DNA from: Roseburia sp. | GTDB taxonomy: Bacteria > Bacillota_A > Clostridia > Lachnospirales > Lachnospiraceae | DNA: 5,449 nucleotides | Assembly (NCBI GenBank): GCA_017547315.1 | Contig: JAFYQA010000208.1 | Span: forward strand, 1 to 5,449 | Direction of reading: 5' to 3' | Shown here: positions 1 to 5,135 of the stretch, piece after piece | Layout: each line of letters begins with the position of its first letter | Position numbering within the stretch: position 1 is the stretch's first letter | Notes under the pieces: model-generated | Told to the model about the DNA's origin: nothing | Seen by the model: the letters and a program-made list of their open reading frames with translations, nothing else | Databases searched by the model: none | Position numbers and translations under genes: made by a program

Positions 1-977
1 AATTCCGGATGTTCTTTGATAATCTGACCTTCTAATTTAAACTGCATAATCGTAACTGCCTTATGCATCTTCTCATCTAACTGTGCGTCTCTGATATCAT
101 ACTCATCTTCTCTATAGTCTAATTTAAACTGTGTACAAGAATCCTTCGCATAACTTCCCATCGCAAGTCTTGCAAGAGGCACAAGGTTAATTCCATAGCC
201 ATCTTCTAACATGCTCAAATTACCATATTTAGAAGAGATACGAATTACGTTACATATCAAAGCTTTACAACCGGATGCAGCTCCCATCCACGACAAATCA
301 TGATTGCCCCACTGAATATCTACCGAACGATGCTCCATCAATGCATCCATTACCAAATGAGGATATGGTCCTCTGTCAAAAATATCCCCAACTACATGTA
401 AATGATCTACAATCAAGGTACGAATCAATTCGCAAATAGCCGTAATCAATTTTTTGGCTTGCCCTGTACGGATTACAGAATTAATAATCTCATTATAATA
501 TGCTTCCTGATCTGATACATCTGGACGTCCAGTTAAAAGTTCTTCAATAATATATGAAAAATCCTGTGGAATAGCTTTTCTCACCTTTGAGCGAGTATAT
601 TTCGAAGAAGCCGCCTTACACACACGAATTAATCGATTCATGGTTACTGCATACCAATCTTCTATATTCTCTTCTTCTTTTAACACCTGATCCATTTTCT
701 GTTTCGGATAATAAATCAATGTCGCTAACGATTTTTTAGCTGAGACTGTAATCGCATTACCAAACTCTTCGTCGATTTTTCTTTTAATCGCTCCGGAGCC
801 ATTTTTCAAAATGTGCTGGAACTGCTCATATTCTCCGTGAATATCTGTAATAAAATGCTCCGTTCCCTTAGGGAGACTCAATATCGCCTGCAGATTCACA
901 ATCTCCGTTGCCGCTTGTGCCACTGTTGGATATTGTTTTGCGAGACTCTTTAAATAACGCAAATCATTTTCCTGCAT
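1..977 (-). CDS. fbp: Fructose-1,6-bisphosphatase class III, N-terminal half (runs off left edge)
   Basis: Gluconeogenic phosphatase that hydrolyses fructose-1,6-bisphosphate to fructose-6-phosphate in the cytoplasm. The frame is open from the ATG at 977 to the window edge, giving 325 complete codons. The Firmicutes class III enzyme is usually about 640-670 residues, so roughly half is present. The N-terminus (MQENDLRYLKSLAKQYP) and the stretch NLQAILSLPKGTEHF are typical of this family. The metallophosphatase motifs appear in order: DIHGEY at residues 45-50, GDIFDRGP at 197-204 and GNHD at 224-227, which supply the metal and phosphate ligands. The start is supported by AGAAGG (988-993) 10 nt upstream. 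The gene lies 98 nt downstream of the degV-family stop on the same strand, with a palindrome between them. No frameshift or missing motif is seen in the visible part. Identification is firm; the C-terminal half cannot be assessed. Confidence 0.95.
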   Translation of the reverse strand, partial: MQENDLRYLKSLAKQYPTVAQAATEIVNLQAILSLPKGTEHFITDIHGEYEQFQHILKNGSGAIKRKIDEEFGNAITVSAKKSLATLIYYPKQKMDQVLKEEENIEDWYAVTMNRLIRVCKAASSKYTRSKVRKAIPQDFSYIIEELLTGRPDVSDQEAYYNEIINSVIRTGQAKKLITAICELIRTLIVDHLHVVGDIFDRGPYPHLVMDALMEHRSVDIQWGNHDLSWMGAASGCKALICNVIRISSKYGNLSMLEDGYGINLVPLARLAMGSYAKDSCTQFKLDYREDEYDIRDAQLDEKMHKAVTIMQFKLEGQIIKEHPE

Positions 978-1026
978 ACTCTACCATCCTTCTATACACT
1001 ATCTAGTTCTACTTACTTTCTCACGA

Positions 1027-1047
1027 TTTGTGCAGCATATGCACAAA
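1027..1047. repeat. Perfect 8-bp inverted repeat upstream of fbp
   Basis: TTTGTGCA at 1027-1034 and TGCACAAA at 1040-1047 are perfect reverse complements separated by 5 nt. The element sits about 50 nt upstream of the fbp start and about 30 nt after the degV-family stop. Neither side has a T tract, so it does not look like an intrinsic terminator. It could be an operator dyad for fbp or an mRNA hairpin. A TATGCT hexamer on the minus strand lies within it, so overlap with a promoter is possible, but no good -35 accompanies it. Confidence 0.55.
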
Positions 1048-1052
1048 CCTAT

Positions 1053-1072
1053 GGAATAATTACCCCTATTCC
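1053..1072 (-). other. Small hairpin just after the degV-family stop
   Basis: GGAATA (1053-1058) and TATTCC (1067-1072) form a 6-bp stem with an 8-nt loop, beginning 4 nt beyond the degV-family stop codon. It is A/T-rich and has no following T tract, so any termination function is doubtful. It may protect the 3' end of the message or be chance. Confidence 0.25.
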
Positions 1073-1075
1073 TTA

Positions 1076-1909
1076 TTATTTCTCAATATACTGAATTGCA
1101 ATACATTTTGGACCGCCCTGTGTTACAAACGCAGCACCTAATTCAAGCAATTCAATCTCCACTTCTGCAAAATGTTCTTTTAACTGTGCGATTACCTTCT
1201 TTGCATCTTCCAAAGCATTAGCATGGGACACATAAATAATATGTTTTGCATCTACACCGCGTTTTTGTAAACGCTCAATTACCGCTCCTACTGCCTGCTT
1301 CATATTTCTCTTAATCGCGTACTTATCCAATCTACGACCTTCCTCCACCTGTGTCATAATTGGCTTTAATTTCAAAGTCGATGCAAATGTAGCTGCCATA
1401 GGCGTCAATCTGCCACCACGTCTTAAAAAAGCAAAATCCTGTGGAATCAAGAAGGATTCCTGACATTCTTTCACATGTTCTAACCATGCGACAATCTCTC
1501 CGGCTGTCTTTCCGGCATTCTTCATCTCCAATGCTTTTTTAACCATATAGCGATGTGGACCACAAAGTGTCTTGGTATTGATAACCGTAATATTCTCCTT
1601 GTTCTCTACCATCTCTCTTGCACCGCATGCAGTCTGATATGTACCAGAAAGACCATCTGCCATAGCAATATTGATAATCTCAGCATCCGGATACTTCTCA
1701 TAGGCATCCATTACTTCGCCAATCGGCGGCTGAGATGATTTTGGAATTCCACCCTTTTCAATCCTATCATAAAAATCTGCCATATCAATCTGAAGATCTC
1801 TGCCTTCTAAATCCCCTATATTCACACATAAAGGTAAAACCTCAATCCCCATTTCTCTTGCTTCGTCCTCTGTAAACAGTGTAGACGAATCTGTAATAAT
1901 CTGTACCAT
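1076..1909 (-). CDS. DegV family protein (fatty-acid-binding EDD fold), FakB-like
   Basis: A complete 277-residue member of the DegV family, close to the usual 280. Members bind a long-chain fatty acid between two domains; in Firmicutes some (FakB) present it to the kinase FakA for phosphorylation and entry into phospholipid synthesis. Family marks seen: ITDSS at 5-9, the SSQPP segment at 58-62 (usual TSQP), DGLSGTYQTA at 85-94 and RRGGRLTP at 163-170, followed by LKLKPIM. An oddity: the C-terminal His-x-Gly-Pro motif reads TQGGP at 263-267, with Gln in place of His. The segment CGPHRY at 116-121 also looks unusual. The start is fixed by AGGAG (1916-1920) 6 nt upstream. No fakA neighbour is visible, so the ligand and partner are unknown. 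Family assignment is strong; the fatty acid kinase role is inference. Confidence 0.9.
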   Translation of the reverse strand: MVQIITDSSTLFTEDEAREMGIEVLPLCVNIGDLEGRDLQIDMADFYDRIEKGGIPKSSQPPIGEVMDAYEKYPDAEIINIAMADGLSGTYQTACGAREMVENKENITVINTKTLCGPHRYMVKKALEMKNAGKTAGEIVAWLEHVKECQESFLIPQDFAFLRRGGRLTPMAATFASTLKLKPIMTQVEEGRRLDKYAIKRNMKQAVGAVIERLQKRGVDAKHIIYVSHANALEDAKKVIAQLKEHFAEVEIELLELGAAFVTQGGPKCIAIQYIEK

Positions 1910-1953
1910 ATTCTTCTCCTAATTGTATATTTTTCCCCTAGTATTATTATCTT

Positions 1954-1982
1954 ATTATATAATAAATCCGAGTGCAAAACAA
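1954..1982 (-). promoter_or_regulatory. Putative sigma-A promoter of the degV-family gene
   Basis: On the minus strand, a consensus -10 TATAAT (1954-1959) is preceded after 17 nt by TTGTTT (1977-1982) as a -35. Transcription would begin near 1947, giving a leader of about 40 nt. The -10 is embedded in a perfect 14-bp palindrome TTATTATATAATAA (1952-1965), which could be an operator or simply AT-rich sequence. The position downstream of the dapB terminator agrees with an independent transcript. Confidence 0.6.
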
Positions 1983-1995
1983 CTGTCCAAACAGA

Positions 1996-2043
1996 TTTTA
2001 AAAATAAAGCGAACAAACATCTCTTCTCGACATCTGTTCGCTT
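1996..2043 (-). terminator. Rho-independent terminator of the dapA-dapB operon
   Basis: Read on the minus strand, AAGCGAACA (2035-2043) pairs perfectly with TGTTCGCTT (2007-2015) across a 19-nt loop. It is followed by a T-rich tail, TTTATTTTT, within 1998-2006. It lies about 75 nt past the dapB stop and before the degV-family promoter. The loop is longer than typical, but the 9-bp stem plus tail makes this the best terminator candidate for the operon. The plus-strand side has no T tract. Confidence 0.75.
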
Positions 2044-2118
2044 CTCATTCCTATGCATATATTCACTTTGATGCTATTCAGAACCAAGTTCCAAAACACT
2101 TCGTTGTTCTGATTATTA

Positions 2119-2883
2119 TCACATCGTTGCCTTAATGACATCACTCATCTCGTAATGCCCCGCCGGTTTACCTGCCAAATATTTTGCAGCTTCCACTGCT
2201 CCCTTTGCAAAAACAGCTTTTGAATAAGCAGTATGCTTAAACTCAATCACTTCATCCTGTCCTGCAAAAATCACTTCATGTTCACCTACGATACTGCCAC
2301 CACGTACTGCTGAGATACCAATCTCGTACTTGTCACGTTTTTTACGTTCCTGACTACGGTCATATTTGTATTCGTAAGCGTTGTTCAATGCTTCGTTCAT
2401 AGAATCTGCTAATGCCAACGCAGTACCACTTGGCGCATCTACTTTCTGATTGTGATGCTTTTCTACGATTTCCATATCAAAACCTGCTGGAGCAAAAACC
2501 TGTGCTGCAGCTTTTAATAATTCCATTAAAGTATTGATACCAAGAGACATGTTCGCAGAACGAAGAACTGCTACCTTTGTTGCCGCTGTTCTCGCAGCTT
2601 CAAGCTGTGCATCACTAAGACCTGTCGTACATAACACTACCGGAATCTGCTTTTCTACACTATAAACCAATAAATCATCTATCGCACCTGCATTGGAAAA
2701 ATCGATAATAACATCCGCTGCTACATCACATACAGAAATATTCGAAAAAACCGGATAATCATTGGCAATCCCATCATACACATCTACACCTGCTACGATT
2801 TCGATACCATCATCATTTTTGCAGATGTTCGTAATCACCTGGCCCATTTTTCCGTTACAACCATGCATAATTGCTCTAATCAT
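2119..2883 (-). CDS. dapB: 4-hydroxy-tetrahydrodipicolinate reductase
   Basis: Cytoplasmic NAD(P)H-dependent reductase that converts hydroxytetrahydrodipicolinate, the DapA product, to tetrahydrodipicolinate on the way to meso-diaminopimelate and lysine. At 254 residues it is full length for a Firmicutes DapB. Visible marks: the N-terminal dinucleotide-binding motif HGCNGKMG (7-14) with glycines 8, 11 and 14; Asp34 after the second strand; CTTGLSDAQL (85-94); and the signature EKHHNQKVDAPSGTA (141-155). By alignment with E. coli, His143 and Lys147 match catalytic His159 and Lys163. The start is supported by GAGG (2891-2894) 7 nt upstream. It follows dapA by 50 nt on the same strand, with a hairpin in the gap and a terminator downstream, so the two form one operon under the lysine riboswitch. 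Identification is firm. Confidence 0.97.
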   Translation of the reverse strand: MIRAIMHGCNGKMGQVITNICKNDDGIEIVAGVDVYDGIANDYPVFSNISVCDVAADVIIDFSNAGAIDDLLVYSVEKQIPVVLCTTGLSDAQLEAARTAATKVAVLRSANMSLGINTLMELLKAAAQVFAPAGFDMEIVEKHHNQKVDAPSGTALALADSMNEALNNAYEYKYDRSQERKKRDKYEIGISAVRGGSIVGEHEVIFAGQDEVIEFKHTAYSKAVFAKGAVEAAKYLAGKPAGHYEMSDVIKATM

Positions 2884-2901
2884 ATTCTATCCTCATCTCT
2901 A

Positions 2902-2921
2902 AACTGACAAATCTGCCAGTT
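2902..2921 (-). other. Intercistronic hairpin between dapA and dapB
   Basis: In the message, AACTGGCA pairs with TGTCAGTT (8 bp, one G-U) across a 4-nt loop, in the 50-nt gap between dapA and dapB. It ends 7 nt before the dapB ribosome binding site and has no T tract. It may be a processing or stabilising hairpin that tunes the dapA:dapB ratio rather than a terminator; that role is inference. Confidence 0.5.
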
Positions 2922-2933
2922 ATTCATTGGTTA

Positions 2934-3824
2934 TTAAACTAACTTAAGTCCATAAGCTTTCATCACTTCAGCCATCTTTGCTGCATTTGCATCTGTCATC
3001 TCAGTAAGAGGTGAACGAAGAGAACCAACCTCATAACCCATGAGATTCAATGCTTTTTTAACTGGAATTGGATTTACTTCGCTAAACAATGCATCTACTA
3101 AAGGCTGTGCCTCTAACTGTAACTTCATAGCTGTTGCTAAATCGCCATCGAAGAAGCTCTGACACATATTATGTACTTTTGCAGGGGCAATATTCGACCA
3201 AACGGAGATTACACCTGCTGCACCGATAGAAAGTAATGGCACAACAATTGCATCTTCACCGGAATACAAATCAATTTTACCATCTGTTAAGTTCATTAAT
3301 TTTGCAGCCTGTGCCACATTACCAGTTGCTTCTTTAATACCTACAATATTATCTACATTTTTAAATAAAGTAGCTGCTGTCTCAGGTAAAATGTTACAAC
3401 CTGTACGACCTGGAACATTATACATAATGATAGGAAGTTTTGTCTCTGCTGCAATTTCTGAATAATAACGAATCAAACCGCCCTGAGTTGCTTTGTTATA
3501 ATATGGTGTTACTGCTAAAAGACCATCTGCACCTGCTGCCTCTGCTTCTTTGGATAAGTAAATTGCTTCTCTTGTACAGTTTGAACCAGAACCTGCTACA
3601 ACTGGAACGCGATGATTTGTAAATTCAACCGCAGCTTTGATTACCTTACTATGTTCTTCCATTGTCATAGTAGAGCTTTCACCTGTTGTTCCTGCAATAA
3701 TAATACAGTCTGTTCCTTCCGCAATCTGGAAGTCGATTAATTCCTGTAATTTGTCGTAATTGATATCCCCGTTTTCTTTCATTGGTGTAACAATAGCAAC
3801 ACCTGCACCTTTAAAAATTGCCAT
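2934..3824 (-). CDS. dapA: 4-hydroxy-tetrahydrodipicolinate synthase
   Basis: Class I aldolase that condenses pyruvate with aspartate semialdehyde, the committed step of diaminopimelate/lysine synthesis, in the cytoplasm. From the ATG at 3824 it is 296 residues, the normal length. The (beta/alpha)8-barrel motifs are intact: AGTTGESS (44-51) with Thr46/Thr47, TPYYNK (106-111) with Tyr109, YNVPGRTG (135-142) with Tyr135 and Arg140, and GIKEATG (162-168) with the Schiff-base Lys164. The frame stays open upstream to an ATG at 3893. The start at 3824 is preferred because AGGAGGA (3831-3837) lies 6 nt before it, and MAIFKGAGVAIVTPM matches the family N-terminus; the extra 23 codons fall in the riboswitch leader. 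Residues equivalent to the lysine feedback site are partly kept (His58, Asn82, Glu86, Tyr108). First gene of a dapA-dapB operon. Confidence 0.97.
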   Translation of the reverse strand: MAIFKGAGVAIVTPMKENGDINYDKLQELIDFQIAEGTDCIIIAGTTGESSTMTMEEHSKVIKAAVEFTNHRVPVVAGSGSNCTREAIYLSKEAEAAGADGLLAVTPYYNKATQGGLIRYYSEIAAETKLPIIMYNVPGRTGCNILPETAATLFKNVDNIVGIKEATGNVAQAAKLMNLTDGKIDLYSGEDAIVVPLLSIGAAGVISVWSNIAPAKVHNMCQSFFDGDLATAMKLQLEAQPLVDALFSEVNPIPVKKALNLMGYEVGSLRSPLTEMTDANAAKMAEVMKAYGLKLV

Positions 3825-3830
3825 AATATG

Positions 3831-3837
3831 TCCTCCT
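3831..3837 (-). promoter_or_regulatory. Ribosome binding site that fixes the dapA start
   Basis: AGGAGGA on the minus strand, 6 nt before the ATG at 3824. The competing in-frame ATG at 3893 has no Shine-Dalgarno sequence and directly follows the attenuator tail, so this site decides for the 296-residue DapA. Confidence 0.9.
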
Positions 3838-3892
3838 ATTTCTTTTGCAAATAACGTTTCTTTTATAATCGTCTGAGTAATATCGTTTAGCA

Positions 3893-3923
3893 TACAAGAA
3901 ACCCGGCTCTAACAGAGCCGGGT
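3893..3923 (-). terminator. Attenuator terminator of the lysine riboswitch
   Basis: On the minus strand, ACCCGGCTCT (3914-3923) and AGAGCCGGGT (3901-3910) form a perfect 10-bp GC-rich stem with a 3-nt loop, followed by a short T-rich tail TTCTTGT. It lies 50 nt after the aptamer and 77 nt before the dapA start, the position expected of a riboswitch expression platform. The tail is interrupted and modest, so termination may be partial. A competing pairing of GGAGCT (3976-3981, overlapping the 3' side of P1) with GGCTCT (3914-3919) could act as antiterminator; that is inference. Confidence 0.85.
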
Positions 3924-3972
3924 ATAATCATCCTAATTCGCACAACTTGTCGTTGTTATTATTATGTAAACC

Positions 3973-4133
3973 GATAGCTCCCCATCAAAAAGATGACAGT
4001 CATAAAGTTCTTCACCCTATGCCCAAGAAACACACTTACAGGTATGTGCCCTTTCGGCGTTCTCTCCTTTCAAAAGCCTTCCCCTGCCCCTGCGACATCT
4101 GGCCTTTTACTGATAAATCACGCAACCTCTATC
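3973..4133 (-). promoter_or_regulatory. Lysine riboswitch (L box) aptamer upstream of dapA
   Basis: The minus-strand leader follows the lysine-aptamer pattern. It opens with GATAGAGGTTGCG (from 4133), very close to the B. subtilis lysC L box, then continues with an AGTA segment, AAGGC (4076-4080) and GCCGAA (4053-4058) flanking a purine-rich GAAAGGAGAG, a CACAT/GTGTG hairpin, ACTGTCATC...GATG and a closing CTATC (3973-3977). GATAG and CTATC form P1. About 161 nt is near the usual aptamer size. Bound lysine should stabilise P1 and favour the attenuator at 3901-3923, lowering dapA-dapB expression. Recognition is by motif recall and context (pathway gene and terminator downstream), not by a covariance search. 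Confidence 0.92.
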
Positions 4134-4154
4134 AAACTTTATAAACTTTAATAA

Positions 4155-4183
4155 AGCATAGCATTAACTCTTTGCATTGTCAA
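4155..4183 (-). promoter_or_regulatory. Sigma-A-type promoter of the dapA-dapB leader
   Basis: On the minus strand, a perfect -35 TTGACA (4178-4183) is followed after 17 nt by TATGCT (4155-4160), placing the start near 4148, about 15 nt before the aptamer. The -35 lies only 2 nt past the stop codon of the OB-fold gene. It overlaps a GCATT/AATGC hairpin (4174-4186) and a larger TAGCATT/AATGCTA inverted repeat (4159-4165 and 4182-4188) that could be operator half-sites. Confidence 0.8.
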
Positions 4184-4185
4184 TG

Positions 4186-4815
4186 CTAATCCTCTAAAAA
4201 CTCGATTTTGCTTACCGAAACTTCGTAAGCCACTCTCTTTTCTGACTCCCAATCAGACAGTTTTTTCACATACTCGCGGCTCTGGATTCGTCCCCATACT
4301 TGCACATGACCACCAACTTCAAATCCTGATGCAAAGCGGGCATTTCGTCCCCAACAAATGCATGGAATATAATCAGATTTTCCATACGAACGATTTACTG
4401 CAATAAGCAAATCCGCAATCTCTCTGCCCAATGGAGTTTTACGATAAATTGGTTCTTTACAAATGTAACCATCCAAGAAAATTTGATTACTTTTTACTTC
4501 ATCCGTAGTTTCATCTAAGAACTCTAATTCTCTTACAAAAACGGACAATACCAAGCGGTTTTTCTTTTCCTCGTGACGGTTAAACGAACGGAACTGTCCC
4601 GTTGCATAGATTATCTGACCTCTGTAGTCCGCAGTCACATCGATTAATCGCTCCGAAATCATAAGCGGTATGTAATCCATAAAATTACTGAGACGATTTA
4701 CAGCAACATCTACTGTATAGAATCCCTCTCCGTACACCTCGTGACTGAATCTGAAATCGGAAACGATTTCCCCTACGATAGATACCTGGTTATTTTCAAA
4801 AATTTTATCTGACAT
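4186..4815 (-). CDS. SSB-like protein with two tandem OB folds
   Basis: A 209-residue soluble protein resembling clostridial single-stranded-DNA-binding (OB-fold) proteins. It has two related halves: roughly residues 9-101 and 110-209. AVNR occurs at 38-41 and 139-142 and DYIP at 47-50 and 148-151, both pairs exactly 101 residues apart, which shows an internal duplication. Each half ends in a conserved-type glycine strand (ATGQF at 71-75, VWGRI at 173-177). The bacterial SSB acidic tip (DDDIPF type) is missing; the protein ends KIEFLED. The frame could extend to a TTG at 4866, but the ATG at 4815 is preferred: AGGAAGGGAG (4825-4834) lies 9 nt upstream and a predicted promoter would start transcription near 4865. 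The gene is divergent from typA and lies directly upstream of the dapA promoter. The exact nucleic-acid role (replication, primosome or other) is unknown. Confidence 0.75.
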   Translation of the reverse strand: MSDKIFENNQVSIVGEIVSDFRFSHEVYGEGFYTVDVAVNRLSNFMDYIPLMISERLIDVTADYRGQIIYATGQFRSFNRHEEKKNRLVLSVFVRELEFLDETTDEVKSNQIFLDGYICKEPIYRKTPLGREIADLLIAVNRSYGKSDYIPCICWGRNARFASGFEVGGHVQVWGRIQSREYVKKLSDWESEKRVAYEVSVSKIEFLED

Positions 4816-4824
4816 GAATATTTT

Positions 4825-4834
4825 CTCCCTTCCT
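4825..4834 (-). promoter_or_regulatory. Ribosome binding site that fixes the OB-fold gene start
   Basis: AGGAAGGGAG on the minus strand, with GGGAG ending 9 nt before the ATG at 4815. It favours this start over the in-frame TTG at 4866, which would sit at the predicted transcription start with no room for a binding site. Confidence 0.7.
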
Positions 4835-4870
4835 CTTGCCGCAATCTGTAGCGACCTGTTTGACAAGAAT

Positions 4871-4880
4871 AGTTATAGCA
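4871..4880 (-). promoter_or_regulatory. Putative extended -10 promoter of the OB-fold gene
   Basis: TGCTATAACT on the minus strand fits the extended -10 pattern TGnTATAAT with one mismatch. No good -35 is present 17 nt upstream (GAAAAA), which suits an extended -10 or activator-dependent promoter. The start would be near 4865. Two Spo0A-type boxes lie about 45-75 nt upstream of that start. Confidence 0.45.
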
Positions 4881-4909
4881 CGACTGCTGCCACATTTTTC
4901 CACACTTCC

Positions 4910-4916
4910 TGTCGAT
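4910..4916 (+). promoter_or_regulatory. Near-match Spo0A box
   Basis: TGTCGAT matches the Spo0A (0A) box TGTCGAA at 6 of 7 positions. It lies about 45-51 nt upstream of the predicted start of the OB-fold gene, close to where an activator would contact the promoter. On its own it is weak; its interest comes from the stronger boxes nearby. Confidence 0.35.
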
Positions 4917-4933
4917 AAACAAATTTCACTTTT

Positions 4934-4940
4934 TGTCGAA
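4934..4940 (+). promoter_or_regulatory. Spo0A box, perfect core
   Basis: TGTCGAA with favourable flanks (TTTTTGTCGAAAAT around it) is a full match to the 0A-box core bound by the sporulation regulator Spo0A. It lies about 70 nt upstream of the predicted OB-fold gene start and about 130 nt upstream of the predicted typA start. Binding is inferred from the motif only. Confidence 0.5.
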
Positions 4941-4951
4941 AATAAGCAATG

Positions 4952-4976
4952 TTTGACATCTTTATTTCCCGTCAAA
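4952..4976. repeat. Inverted repeat TTTGAC-N13-GTCAAA
   Basis: TTTGAC (4952-4957) and GTCAAA (4971-4976) are perfect 6-bp reverse complements separated by 13 nt in the divergent intergenic region. A dimeric regulator could bind such a dyad. The plus strand also reads TTGACA at 4953-4958, a consensus -35, but no -10 follows at 16-18 nt. It may be chance in AT-rich sequence. Confidence 0.3.
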
Positions 4977-5013
4977 TTCGAAAAAAGTCCCTCAAACACC
5001 CCATTTTTCGGCT

Positions 5014-5020
5014 TTCGACA
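5014..5020 (-). promoter_or_regulatory. Spo0A box, perfect core, near the typA promoter
   Basis: TGTCGAA on the minus strand. It lies 12 nt upstream of the predicted typA -35, at about -50 relative to the predicted start, a place from which a bound regulator could affect typA transcription. Motif evidence only. Confidence 0.45.
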
Positions 5021-5032
5021 TATTTCTTTCTC

Positions 5033-5060
5033 TTGTAAATTTCTGAAAATGTGATAAAAT
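5033..5060 (+). promoter_or_regulatory. Putative sigma-A promoter of typA
   Basis: TTGTAA (5033-5038), a 16-nt spacer and TAAAAT (5055-5060) give a moderate promoter whose start would be near 5067, just before the first leader hairpin and about 140 nt upstream of the typA ATG. It is the best plus-strand candidate in the intergenic region. Confidence 0.5.
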
Positions 5061-5070
5061 ATTGAAAGCT

Positions 5071-5096
5071 GTGCGTAACTGCAAAGCAGTTAGCAC
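5071..5096 (+). other. typA leader hairpin 1
   Basis: GTGC (5071-5074) pairs with GCAC (5093-5096), and TAACTGC (5076-5082) with GCAGTTA (5086-5092), leaving one bulged G and an AAA loop. That gives 11 bp near the predicted 5' end of the typA message. No T tract follows, so it is not an intrinsic terminator. Possible roles are 5'-end stabilisation or part of a larger regulatory RNA. Confidence 0.55.
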
Positions 5097-5135
5097 GTTG
5101 TAACATTTGAGTTTGTTTTAAAATAAACAAGTATT

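Noticed and set aside
1822..2135. Open frames on both strands across the dapB/degV-family gap
   Set aside because: They overlap the terminator, the degV-family promoter or real gene ends and show no protein family character.
3825..3893. In-frame N-terminal extension of DapA beginning at an ATG at 3893
   Set aside because: It directly follows the attenuator tail, has no ribosome binding site and adds residues not typical of DapA, whereas the ATG at 3824 has a strong AGGAGGA and matches the family N-terminus.
3947..4144. Plus-strand open frame across the riboswitch region
   Set aside because: It is antisense to the aptamer, has no binding site or recognisable protein, and its composition reflects the structured RNA.
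4816..4866. Upstream TTG start at 4866 for the OB-fold gene
   Set aside because: It coincides with the predicted transcription start and would add residues outside the OB fold; the ATG at 4815 has a purine-rich binding site.
4891..4940. DnaA-box-like 9-mers (TTTTCCACA, and TTATCGACA on the minus strand) suggesting an origin
   Set aside because: They are one-mismatch boxes only, with no dnaA, dnaN or other origin genes nearby; the TCGACA-type sites fit the Spo0A box better.
5071..5110. tRNA-like or c-di-GMP riboswitch fragment in the typA leader
   Set aside because: No T-loop or acceptor pairing, and the GEMM core and tetraloop-receptor arrangement is absent.
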